A DNA stretch of 64,000 nucleotides, from the NCBI RefSeq assembly GCF_016461715.1, contig NZ_JAEMUI010000007.1, positions 62,001 through 126,000 on the forward strand, given 5' to 3'. Positions 1-7,665 of the stretch are shown one piece after another (the stretch's first letter is position 1; each line of letters opens with the position of its first letter). Both the position numbers and the translations under genes were made by a program. The DNA is from Marinomonas spartinae. Lineage in GTDB: Bacteria > Pseudomonadota > Gammaproteobacteria > Pseudomonadales > Marinomonadaceae. A model generated the notes under the pieces. It was not told where the DNA came from. It worked only from the letters and a program-made list of their open reading frames with translations, and ran no database searches.

Positions 1-1
1 T

Positions 2-202
2 GGTCAAGTGATTGCGTTGTCGGGTAATACCGGACGAACAACGGGCCCCCATTTGCATTATGAACTACACGTTAATGGCAAACCTGTTGATCCAATGACA
101 GCAAAAATTCCGACTTTGCAGTCGATTCCAAAGTCGAAAATGAAAGAGTTTAAGGAACATGTTAAGCGCTGGATTGCCATGATGAATCAACAACCCTATT
201 AG
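2..202 (+). CDS. M23-family metallopeptidase, C-terminal fragment
   Basis: The reading frame is already open at the left edge, so this is the 3' end of a longer gene. The visible part has the ending of a LytM/M23 peptidoglycan endopeptidase domain: a [14 protein letters not shown] stretch, which contains the family's HLH zinc/catalytic motif, then NGKPVDP as in other M23 proteins. A basic tail of about 35 residues follows. Proteins of this family cut cross-links in the cell-wall peptidoglycan in the periplasm. The N-terminal half, including the signal peptide and the first zinc ligands, is outside the window, so the subfamily cannot be decided. Confidence 0.85.
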   Translation, partial: GQVIALSGNTGRTTGPHLHYELHVNGKPVDPMTAKIPTLQSIPKSKMKEFKEHVKRWIAMMNQQPY

Positions 203-267
203 TTTACGGGTGTGGCCCGTGGTGCATTTGGATGACAAAACGAAAGATAAAAGGAATATAAACGTCC

Positions 268-368
268 GACCCCTCCCTAACCCTCCCCTTAAATAAGGGG
301 AGGGAACTGGAAATGCTGCCGAAAAAGGCTCCTCCCCCTTACTAAGGGGGAGGCTGGGAGGGGGTTGT
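268..368. repeat. Paired-hairpin intergenic repeat (CCCTCCC family)
   Basis: Two adjacent perfect hairpins (CCCTCCCCTT/AAGGGGAGGG and CCTCCCCCTT/AAGGGGGAGG) are flanked by complementary pyrimidine/purine-rich ends. The same element occurs in the opposite orientation at 54357-54427, and related single hairpins occur at 23905-24400. It behaves like a REP/BIME-type dispersed element. Confidence 0.7.
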
Positions 369-451
369 AAAGGTTCAATGTACTTGCTTTATAGTTTACG
401 TAAACTGTTTAAATGCATCACGGGTGAGTGTTATTCAAAAGAGATATTTTA

Positions 452-483
452 AAAAACGGTACTGTTAAGTGCCGTTTTTTTAG
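452..483 (+). terminator. Rho-independent terminator
   Basis: AAAAAACGGTACTGTTAAGTGCCGTTTTTT-type hairpin: the CGGTAC and GTGCCG arms surround a short loop, with an A-run before and a T-run after. It lies downstream of the M23 peptidase gene and may work in both directions. Confidence 0.6.
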
Positions 484-545
484 GTTTAGGCGTTTGATAA
501 AAGAAAACGAATGGAAAAAGAGCGTAAGGGATCAGAAATAATAAA

Positions 546-574
546 AAAAATGGCCCTGCAATAGGGCCATTTTT
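546..574. terminator. Bidirectional terminator between peptidase and rsgA
   Basis: ATGGCCCT / AGGGCCAT stem with a 5-base loop, A-run on the left and T-run on the right. It lies just beyond the stop codon of rsgA, so it most likely ends rsgA transcription on the minus strand. Confidence 0.7.
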
Positions 575-605
575 AATAATAGGGATATCGGTGTGGCTTT
601 AGCGT

Positions 606-1580
606 TTACTCAGCTGCACTGTGTTTTCGAGCACGGATGTCAGACTGTGCACTACGGTAAAACTTACCTTGTGGTTTCGATTTACTGAAACTGTCATCAT
701 CATTGTCTTCGGATAGCATCAGCATAAAGTTGGCAACACGACTTTCGTCTAGTCGATTTTCTTTTATTGCTTTCGCGATAGCGCAGCCTGGCTCACCTTG
801 GTGATGGCAGTCGCTAAAACGGCATTCTTCAGCCAGTGCGAGAATATCGGCGTAGCTTTCGATTTTACTGCTGTTATATTGCGCGATTTGTAGATCACGT
901 AAACCTTGGGTATCCAAAAGAATGGCACCGTGAGGTAAAGTTTGTAGGGCTTTAGAAGACCCAATCTCGACACTTGGTGTCTCACTCTTAACGGATTTTA
1001 ATGTGTTGATTAAAGCTGACTTTCCAGCGCCTTCGCCACCAAGCAGTGCAATGGTTTTGCCTTTTTTAAGGGAAGGAGCCAAACAGGAAAGACTGTCAGT
1101 ATCTAATGCATTCACCGTTTCGACAATCAGCAAGGGATCAAGTTGCTCAATAAGAGCGCGCTTTTCGCTGGCATCGTCACAGGCATCTACTTTGGTCAAA
1201 ACCACCACCGCATCCGCTTGGGCTTCGTGGGTGAGTTCTAAGTAGCGCTTGATAAGAGGCAAGTTAAGATCTTGATCTAACGGACTCACAATGAAAACAG
1301 TATCGACATTGGCCACACAGTCCTCAAAGGATGAGCTGCGATCCAAGCGACGTAGGAAGTTTCCATTTGCGTCGGTAATAACCCAATCACCGATGACCAT
1401 TTCAGGTAAATCATCATGATGATCAAGCTGGAACAATCCTGATTCACTAATCAATTCATAATGGTTAGTTTGACAAGAACAAATACGTGCAATCTGGTTC
1501 GACTCTAAGTCATCCAATGACAGCTGTTGTTGGAAATAAGGTTGCCAGCCTAAAGTCAATAAGGTGAACGTGGTATCCAT
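606..1580 (-). CDS. rsgA: Ribosome small-subunit-dependent GTPase RsgA
   Basis: A circularly permuted GTPase that assists late maturation of the 30S subunit. The permuted motif order is visible: an OB-like N-terminal part, then G4 (TKVD, about residue 130), then the P-loop GGEGAGKS (about residue 180), then the G3-like DTQG. The C-terminal zinc knuckle CRFSDCHHQGEPGC is present. The 324-aa length is close to the family norm. The gene stands alone between two terminator-like structures and has a weak AGGG upstream of the start. The P-loop has E and A where GGSGVGKS is more usual, but the key K and S are kept. Confidence 0.95.
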   Translation of the reverse strand: MDTTFTLLTLGWQPYFQQQLSLDDLESNQIARICSCQTNHYELISESGLFQLDHHDDLPEMVIGDWVITDANGNFLRRLDRSSSFEDCVANVDTVFIVSPLDQDLNLPLIKRYLELTHEAQADAVVVLTKVDACDDASEKRALIEQLDPLLIVETVNALDTDSLSCLAPSLKKGKTIALLGGEGAGKSALINTLKSVKSETPSVEIGSSKALQTLPHGAILLDTQGLRDLQIAQYNSSKIESYADILALAEECRFSDCHHQGEPGCAIAKAIKENRLDESRVANFMLMLSEDNDDDSFSKSKPQGKFYRSAQSDIRARKHSAAE

Positions 1581-1917
1581 TTGGTATTACCCTAAGCGTT
1601 TAACGCAAAAATTTAATTTGGAGCACAGTACATAAGAACACAATTTATTGGGTGACTCTCGTGCAAAAGGCTAATCAAAATACATCATTTCAGGCAATAA
1701 ATGCCATTATGACATTTGTGAGATTAGCACAGGGTTGTTATAGGGAAAATAGGTATCTAGGAAAGTTTTGTAGTATTTGGTGAGCTTTTTAGAAGGGTTT
1801 TTCCAATGGCCAATAATGGCTTAGGTATGATGATGATTTTATTAATAAAAAAAAGAAGTTTGCTGATGGTTAACTGACAAACTTCTTAACGAGATCAAAC
1901 GAAAATATAACCTTAAA
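1581..1917. other. Intergenic gap between rsgA and aguA
   Basis: A stretch of 337 bases with no credible reading frame. It must contain the rsgA promoter (minus strand) and the 3' flank of aguA. No strong hairpin or repeat was recognised by eye. Confidence 0.4.
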
Positions 1918-3045
1918 TCAGCGCGTTAAGCGACTTGGAACCTGTTGTGTAATGCAATGTATGTTACCCCCTCCAAGTAACACTTCTCTCGCTGGAACCC
2001 CTATGATCTGATAATCAGGAAAGGCTTTCGTTAGAATATGTTTGGCTGTTGCGTCGTTATTTTCATCCAATAAAGGAAAGATGATCGCATGGTTAGTAAT
2101 TAAAAAGTTGGCGTAGGATCCCCCCAAACGCTCTCCAGCTTTGCGTGCCATACCATCGCTTTGCATCATGGTGTTGTGTGAAGTGGGCTTTAATCCTTTG
2201 CTTTCTACCTCGCTCATATAGAGCGGGCCTGGCAGCGGCAGTTTAATGATTTCTATTGAGCGGCCTTTGGCGTCTTTACTCTGGCTCAATATCTCATAAG
2301 CGGCATGGCTAATGGCATATTGAGGGTCGTTTTCGTCTTCGCACCACGTCAGCGTGACAACACCTGGGCGTACCACATGCAACAGATTATCAATATGTCC
2401 ATTGGTTTCGTCGTTAAACAAACCCTGCTTGAGCCAGATGACTTTTTCGATATTTAAATAATCGGCTAAATAGGCTTCGATATCTTGTTTGCTTAAGTTA
2501 GGGTTGCGACTGGGGTGCAGTAGACACTCTTCCGTGGTATACACAGTGCCTTCACCATCACAATGGATGGAACCGCCTTCGAGAATAAAAGGTGCTTGAT
2601 AGTAATCGTCACCTGTAATTGCCGCCATTTGTGGGGCGATGGCTTCGTCCAAATCCCAAGGCTTATACAAACCGTCCAGATCACCCCCCCATGCATTGAA
2701 ATGCCAACTAACGCCACGGCGTTCGCCTTGATCATTCACCACGTATGTGGCGCCAGTATCGCGCATCCAGCAATCATCATAGGGTATTTCAATGACGCGA
2801 ATACCACCGTCTCCTAGTGCTTGATGGGCGGTAATAACATGTGACGCTGGTGCCAGTACGGTAACGGGTGTGGCCTGGGCGATGGCTTTAGCGATGGCAG
2901 TAAAGGTTTCTTGAGCGGGTTGACCTGACTCACGCCAGTTGTCTTCCCGTATTGGCCAAGCAAGCCAAACTTGGTCCTGTGGTTCGTGCTCGCCCGGCAT
3001 ACGAAAGCCGTCTTGTCTTGGTGTTGAGTTCAGCAACTTACTCAT
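1918..3045 (-). CDS. aguA: Agmatine deiminase
   Basis: Hydrolyses agmatine to N-carbamoylputrescine and ammonia, the first step of the agmatine route to putrescine. The 375-aa length is usual. Family hallmarks: EPQDQVWLAWP near the start, CWMRDTG around residue 90, EGGSIHCDG around residue 155 and a C-terminal GGGNIHC with the expected nucleophilic cysteine at about residue 364. A good GAGG ribosome site precedes the ATG. The next gene upstream on the same strand is aguB, the enzyme for the second step; the 148-base gap suggests one operon or two closely linked units. Divergent to this pair is an amine-oxidase gene, which fits a polyamine-use block. Confidence 0.95.
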   Translation of the reverse strand: MSKLLNSTPRQDGFRMPGEHEPQDQVWLAWPIREDNWRESGQPAQETFTAIAKAIAQATPVTVLAPASHVITAHQALGDGGIRVIEIPYDDCWMRDTGATYVVNDQGERRGVSWHFNAWGGDLDGLYKPWDLDEAIAPQMAAITGDDYYQAPFILEGGSIHCDGEGTVYTTEECLLHPSRNPNLSKQDIEAYLADYLNIEKVIWLKQGLFNDETNGHIDNLLHVVRPGVVTLTWCEDENDPQYAISHAAYEILSQSKDAKGRSIEIIKLPLPGPLYMSEVESKGLKPTSHNTMMQSDGMARKAGERLGGSYANFLITNHAIIFPLLDENNDATAKHILTKAFPDYQIIGVPAREVLLGGGNIHCITQQVPSRLTR

Positions 3046-3193
3046 CGTTCGCCTCAGTCTTTGGGTCTGTTTTTATTGTATGTTAATGATCGTGTTATTA
3101 AGTCATTTATTACGAAAGTATAGCATTCCATCCAGCCGATCAAACACTTCAAAAAGAGGTGTTTGATCGGATCAAATGTCTAACAAAGCCTTG

Positions 3194-4081
3194 TTAGGAT
3201 TTAGCAGGTGTGACGCCATCTAATGTTTGAATGGTATGATAAAGCGAAGGGCGACGATCTCGATATAGCCCCCACGCTTGACGTTGGAAGGCTAGCTGAT
3301 CTAAGTCGAACTCATGTATTAATACCCCTTCCGTCGTACGATCCGCTTCGGCTACTTTTGCTCCCGTGCTGTCGGTGATGAAAGACGAGCCAAAGAAGGT
3401 TAATGACAAGTCACGGTATTTCGCGGTTTCCGTACCAATTCGGTTGGACGCAATAACAGGCGTTTGGTTGGCGGCGGCATGCCCTTGCATCACTTGTTGC
3501 CAATGGGGCTGGCTGTCTAGTTCTGGCTGGCTTGGCTCACTGCCAATTGCTGTCGGGAAGAACAAGAGTTCAGCACCTTGTAACGCCATGCAACGAGCGG
3601 TCTCTGGGAACCATTGATCCCAACAAATGCCAACACCGATTTTGGCATAGCGTGTGTTCCACACTTTAAAGCCTGTATCACCAGGGCTAAAGTAATATTT
3701 TTCTAAGTAACCATCGCTGTCAGGGATATGCGTTTTGCGATACGTGCCCATTAGACTACCGTCAGCATCAATCATAGCGACAGTGTTGTAACGCACGTTG
3801 CCCGCTTTTTCGAACCAGCTAAATGGCAAAACTACTTCGAGCTCTTTGGCGAGCGCTGAAAAGCGTTTGAATGCCGTATTTTCCTCCAGCGTTGTAGCGA
3901 GAGCATGAAAAGACTCGCTGATTTCGATGCAAAAGTAAGGCGTTTCGAAAAGCTCTTGCAGCAAAATGATTTGAGCACCTTGTTGTGCCGCTTGTCTGAC
4001 TAAGGCTTCAGCTTTGTTTAGATTCTCTTCAATGTTCCAAGAGCACGCCATTTGAGTGGCGGCAACGGTTACTTTTCTCAT
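3194..4081 (-). CDS. aguB: N-carbamoylputrescine amidase
   Basis: Nitrilase-superfamily amidase that converts N-carbamoylputrescine to putrescine, CO2 and ammonia. The catalytic Glu-Lys-Cys triad is visible in LLQELFETPYFC, YRKTHIPD and GICWDQWFPE. The start is placed at MRKVTVAATQ, 295 codons, because an AAGAGAAG ribosome site lies just upstream; a longer open frame (to 4120) adds 13 residues unlike the family. Adjacent to aguA on the same strand, so the two enzymes form the complete agmatine-to-putrescine route. Confidence 0.95.
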   Translation of the reverse strand: MRKVTVAATQMACSWNIEENLNKAEALVRQAAQQGAQIILLQELFETPYFCIEISESFHALATTLEENTAFKRFSALAKELEVVLPFSWFEKAGNVRYNTVAMIDADGSLMGTYRKTHIPDSDGYLEKYYFSPGDTGFKVWNTRYAKIGVGICWDQWFPETARCMALQGAELLFFPTAIGSEPSQPELDSQPHWQQVMQGHAAANQTPVIASNRIGTETAKYRDLSLTFFGSSFITDSTGAKVAEADRTTEGVLIHEFDLDQLAFQRQAWGLYRDRRPSLYHTIQTLDGVTPAKS

Positions 4082-4357
4082 AACACTTCTCTTACAAGTT
4101 TTAGGGATGATTGCTCGCATCGCTTAATTATGGATACAGCGTATTGCTAAATAGCGATTTATAACACGTCTGTCTAGTGATTATGTATAACGATAACTTA
4201 GATTCGTAGCAAATTCAGCGAGAATTCAATACGCCAGTAGAATTTACTAGGATTAAGCCGTCTAGCCATACCCCTGTTAGGGTATAGACTTTCCCGCTGT
4301 GCTACATTCAAATGGCGCTACTTTGACTGTTTTAATGTGTTTTGTGTGAGGCTATCT

Positions 4358-5656
4358 ATGACCGTGTCCGACCAAGAAAATCCGTTACATACCACTTCAT
4401 ATTACGCGGCATCGGCACATGATAAGTCCATGCGTAGCGAGCTGATCGGTGAGCAATCTTGCGATGTGTGTATTGTCGGCGCTGGGTTCACTGGTATTTC
4501 AACGGCATTGCACCTTGCAGAGCAGGGGCTTAAGGTCATTGTAGTTGAAGGAAGCCGAATTGGCTTTGGGGCGTCTGGCCGAAACGGAGGCCAGCTTGTA
4601 AACAGTTACAGTCGAGATATTGATTTTATCAAGCATCACTATGGCGAGGTGGTTGGCGAGCAAATGGCGGCGATGGCATTTGAAGGTCAGCGCATTATTC
4701 GTGAGCGAGTGGCTACTTATGAGATTGATTGTGATTTAAAAGAAGGGGCCATCTTTGCCGCCTGTAATGACAAGCAGTTTAACGAACTGAAAGCGAAAAA
4801 GGCACTTTGGGAAGCTCATGGTCACGATCAACTGACTTTATTATCATCGAGCAGCATCCAAGAGCACATCGGCAGTGGCCGTTATGCTGGTGGGTTATTA
4901 GACCATTGGGGTGGACACGTGCATCCGCTTAACCTGGTACTAGGCGAGGCCAAGGCATTTGAATCCTTAGGGGGCGTCATTTACGAAGGGTCGGCAGTGA
5001 CGAAGGTAGTTGAAGGCGAGCTATGTCAGGTAACGACGGCAAAAGGGTCGGTTACCGCCAAGCAGGTAGTTGTGGCGGGCAATGCCTATTTAACGGGCAT
5101 CCTGCCTGATGTTGAGAAAAAAGCCATGCCTTGTGGCACTCAAGTTATTGCGACTGAACCGCTTACCCCTGAGCAGCAAAAGGCCATTCTACCAACTGAC
5201 CATTGTGTTGAAGACTGTAATTATTTGCTGGATTACTATCGGTTATCTGGGGATGGTCGATTGATTTACGGTGGTGGTACCACCTACGGTGCTCGGGAGC
5301 CCGATAAGGTAGAGTCCCTAATTGTACCGAAAATGCTTAAAACCTTTCCTGCGCTGCGGGATGTGAAAATAGATTATGCCTGGACTGGGAATTTTTTATT
5401 AACATTGAGACGCCTACCACAGGTAGGCCGTATTGGTAAAAACCTTTATTATGCGCAAGGTTATAGTGGACACGGCGTGACCAGCACACATCTTATGGGG
5501 AAAGTGTTAGCGGACGCATTGCAAGGTGATACGGAACGCTTTGATGTGTTTGCGGGATTACCACAGTATCCTTTCCCTGGTGGTCGGATGTTGCGTGTTC
5601 CTTATACTGCCCTCGGAGCGGCTTATTATGCCTTTCGAGATAAATTAGGTATTTAA
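4358..5656 (+). CDS. FAD-dependent oxidoreductase, gamma-glutamylputrescine oxidase-like
   Basis: DAO/PuuB-type flavoprotein of 432 aa. The dinucleotide-binding GAGFTG is at residues 41-46 and is followed by the family's GASGRNGGQ motif; the C-terminal GYSGHGV region is typical of this oxidase group. The start is taken at MTVSDQENP; the frame is open for 7 codons upstream, without a better ribosome site. It is divergent from aguB and followed after 12 bases by a glutamine-amidotransferase-like gene. Context suggests oxidation of glutamylated putrescine, but no gamma-glutamylputrescine synthetase is in the window, so the substrate is inferred. Confidence 0.85.
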   Translation: MTVSDQENPLHTTSYYAASAHDKSMRSELIGEQSCDVCIVGAGFTGISTALHLAEQGLKVIVVEGSRIGFGASGRNGGQLVNSYSRDIDFIKHHYGEVVGEQMAAMAFEGQRIIRERVATYEIDCDLKEGAIFAACNDKQFNELKAKKALWEAHGHDQLTLLSSSSIQEHIGSGRYAGGLLDHWGGHVHPLNLVLGEAKAFESLGGVIYEGSAVTKVVEGELCQVTTAKGSVTAKQVVVAGNAYLTGILPDVEKKAMPCGTQVIATEPLTPEQQKAILPTDHCVEDCNYLLDYYRLSGDGRLIYGGGTTYGAREPDKVESLIVPKMLKTFPALRDVKIDYAWTGNFLLTLRRLPQVGRIGKNLYYAQGYSGHGVTSTHLMGKVLADALQGDTERFDVFAGLPQYPFPGGRMLRVPYTALGAAYYAFRDKLGI

Positions 5657-5668
5657 AAAGGGGGTTGT

Positions 5669-6388
5669 ATGAAAATAGGTATTCTTGCGACAGGTATTAC
5701 CTCTGACGCTTTGTTACCAGAGTTTGGCTCATATGCTGAGATGTTTGTGACGTTACTAAAAGAGCAGGATGCCTCCTTTGAGTTTGAGACATTTGATGTG
5801 CGTGACGATGTTTTCCCAGACTCAGCAGGTCAATGTGATGCTTGGCTCATTACGGGGTCTAAATCAAATGTTGATGAACGTCTTCCTTGGATGCTGAGAT
5901 TAAATGATCTGATTCGCGACATTGATGCCAACAAGCAGCCTTTGGTTGGCATTTGCTTTGGTCATCAAATCATTGCTGATGCTTTGGGGGGGGAAGTTGC
6001 GCGGTTTGAAGGGGGATGGGGCGTCGGTATTCATCGTTATCAACGTGTTGGTCATGATGCTTATATCCCTGATCACGTGACCTCTTTTGCGATCTGCGCC
6101 ATGCACCAGTATCAAGTAGTGGACAAGCCTGAGCGAGCGCGTGTGTTTGCTAAATCGGATTTTTGTGAATACGCTGGGTTGCTCTACGACAATCACATTT
6201 TTACCTTGCAAGGGCACCCTGAATTTAATAAAGCCTATGAGGTCGCTTTGATCGATATGCTAAAGGCAAACCCCATTCCAGAAGCATTATCAGAGCAAGG
6301 CTTGCAAAGTGTGGAGCGCGAAACGCTGGATTCCCCTGCGGTTCTGAAATGGATTGCTGACTTTATAAAACAAGGCCAGCGCACCTAA
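5669..6388 (+). CDS. Class I glutamine amidotransferase-like protein
   Basis: 239-aa single-domain GATase related to the glutaminase half of GMP synthase. The nucleophile elbow GICFGHQ places the catalytic cysteine at residue 96, and LQGHPEF supplies the His-Glu pair. The gene follows the amine oxidase by 12 bases with a strong AAAGGGGG ribosome site, so the two are probably co-transcribed. Such stand-alone GATases near polyamine genes could cleave a gamma-glutamyl bond (a PuuD-like job), but the fold is closer to the GMP-synthase type, so that role is a guess. Confidence 0.8.
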   Translation: MKIGILATGITSDALLPEFGSYAEMFVTLLKEQDASFEFETFDVRDDVFPDSAGQCDAWLITGSKSNVDERLPWMLRLNDLIRDIDANKQPLVGICFGHQIIADALGGEVARFEGGWGVGIHRYQRVGHDAYIPDHVTSFAICAMHQYQVVDKPERARVFAKSDFCEYAGLLYDNHIFTLQGHPEFNKAYEVALIDMLKANPIPEALSEQGLQSVERETLDSPAVLKWIADFIKQGQRT

Positions 6389-6404
6389 ACAAGTAATTTC
6401 TTCT

Positions 6405-6443
6405 CCCACCAGATGCTTGATCCTACTCTCTGGTGGGGCTTTT
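6405..6443 (+). terminator. Terminator of the oxidase-amidotransferase pair
   Basis: CCCACCAGA / TCTGGTGGG stem of 9 bp with a 15-base loop, followed by GCTTTT, starting 16 bases after the amidotransferase stop. Confidence 0.65.
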
Positions 6444-6885
6444 GAGTCTAACTTTTGCCCCTTTCTATTCTTTCTCTATCATGGTTTCTGTGATAGTTGC
6501 TTCCTTGAGCGGATCATTGTCGTGAGTGGCCGATTCTTATTCGACCACTTGGTCACATTATTTGCGTCTTTACATTTCGCCGACGGAAACAGTTACTCAT
6601 CGCTATTGTAAAAAGTACCTTTTATTGGGTGAGAAAAGTGACCATTAGATTTCTTTTTTAAAATAGAAAATATTTTAAAATCAATTGGTTAGTGATGTTT
6701 TTTTGAAGTTGGCACAGCCTTCGCAATACTCTTCATCGAAAGCGATAAACAAGCAATGTCATTTGTGCTTGGTGTTAACAATGGTTTGGTATCACCAGTT
6801 TCAATTTTGCTTTTGCAAATGCGTTGGTACTTGTTTTTTTAAGGTTACTTTTTAGATAACTAAACCGAGAAATGGAGAGAGAACA
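6444..6885. other. AT-rich intergenic leader before the small lipoprotein genes
   Basis: About 440 bases without a supported gene. A possible 64-codon frame at 6417-6611 overlaps the terminator and shows no ribosome site or family features. The AT-rich stretch at 6640-6690 is a plausible promoter zone for the lipoprotein gene at 6886. Confidence 0.35.
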
Positions 6886-7140
6886 ATGAATATGAAACGT
6901 ACATTATTGCAAGGTGCTTTTATTGTGATGACTGCAGCAACCTTGGCTGCGTGTCAAGGATCTAGCGACGGTGACGACGCCAAAGCGGCGGATCAAGCCC
7001 CATCGACTGAACAACAGTCTTTAAACAATGGTGGTGCATCAACAGATTCGTCTACGTCTACCAGCTCTATTCCTGCTGCACCAGCGGCCAATGGCTCGAC
7101 TTCTGGCGGTTCAACAGGTTCATCTAGTACGACGAACTAA
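6886..7140 (+). CDS. Small Ser/Thr/Gly-rich lipoprotein
   Basis: 84 aa. A basic start (MNMKR), a hydrophobic stretch and a lipobox LAAC at about residue 23 predict export and lipid attachment. The mature part is low complexity, rich in S, T, G, A and acidic residues, and looks disordered. A GGAGAGAG ribosome site lies upstream. The signal peptide closely resembles that of the next gene (KR-x-L-x-QGA pattern), so the two are probably related by duplication with divergent mature parts. Function unknown. Confidence 0.7.
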   Translation: MNMKRTLLQGAFIVMTAATLAACQGSSDGDDAKAADQAPSTEQQSLNNGGASTDSSTSTSSIPAAPAANGSTSGGSTGSSSTTN

Positions 7141-7165
7141 TGAGGGCGAGAGATCAAGAACATAA

Positions 7166-7195
7166 GCTCTTTCCTTATGAAAGAGCTTTTTTTAA
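7166..7195 (+). terminator. Terminator between two lipoprotein genes
   Basis: AAGCTCTTTC / GAAAGAGCTT stem with a 4-base loop, followed by a T-run. It separates the two small lipoprotein genes into different transcripts or allows partial read-through. Confidence 0.75.
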
Positions 7196-7229
7196 AAATT
7201 AGTCTAAACTTTATTTACAAGGAGTTCTC

Positions 7230-7532
7230 ATGAGCATTAAGCGTATTTTAATTCAAGGTGCACTCGTGGCAGTAACGGCAATGTCTATAACAGCCTGTAG
7301 CGATGATCACGATAGTGTGTCAAAAAATGATTCTGCGACGACAGACAATAAAGTAGAGCAAACCATTGATAAAGCCAGCGACCAGTTGAAAAAAACAGGT
7401 GACGCCTTAAGCGATAAAGCGCATGAGGCGGGTGAGGCGATTAATGATAAAGCAACCGATGCAGGGAATGCCGTCGAAGATGCCTGTGAAAAAGCAAAAG
7501 AAGGCATGAATGCAAAAGACTCTGATTGCTAG
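7230..7532 (+). CDS. Small lipoprotein with amphipathic helical repeats
   Basis: 100 aa. Signal peptide with lipobox ITAC at about residue 23. The mature chain is dominated by imperfect 11-residue-like repeats of the DKA-x-DAGxA type, with regular hydrophobic spacing, which predicts one long amphipathic helix, similar in style to small apolipoprotein-like or Lea-like envelope proteins. Two cysteines occur near the C-terminus, one of them the last residue. An AAGGAG ribosome site precedes the ATG. It sits after a paralogous lipoprotein gene. Function unknown; an envelope stress or spacer role would be speculation. Confidence 0.7.
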   Translation: MSIKRILIQGALVAVTAMSITACSDDHDSVSKNDSATTDNKVEQTIDKASDQLKKTGDALSDKAHEAGEAINDKATDAGNAVEDACEKAKEGMNAKDSDC

Positions 7533-7665
7533 GGTGTGTTTTTGGGCAATCCCCCAGCTTGTTAATGGCTAGGGGGTTCGCTCATAGGAGTAAATTCGTT
7601 ATTGTGTATTATATGGCTGATGTTGCCAGTAAAAAGAACGACAAAACGATTAAAGGAGAGTGTGA

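Noticed and set aside
6417-6611. 64-codon frame after the amidotransferase gene
   Set aside because: Starts inside a terminator hairpin and has no ribosome site; composition is not protein-like.
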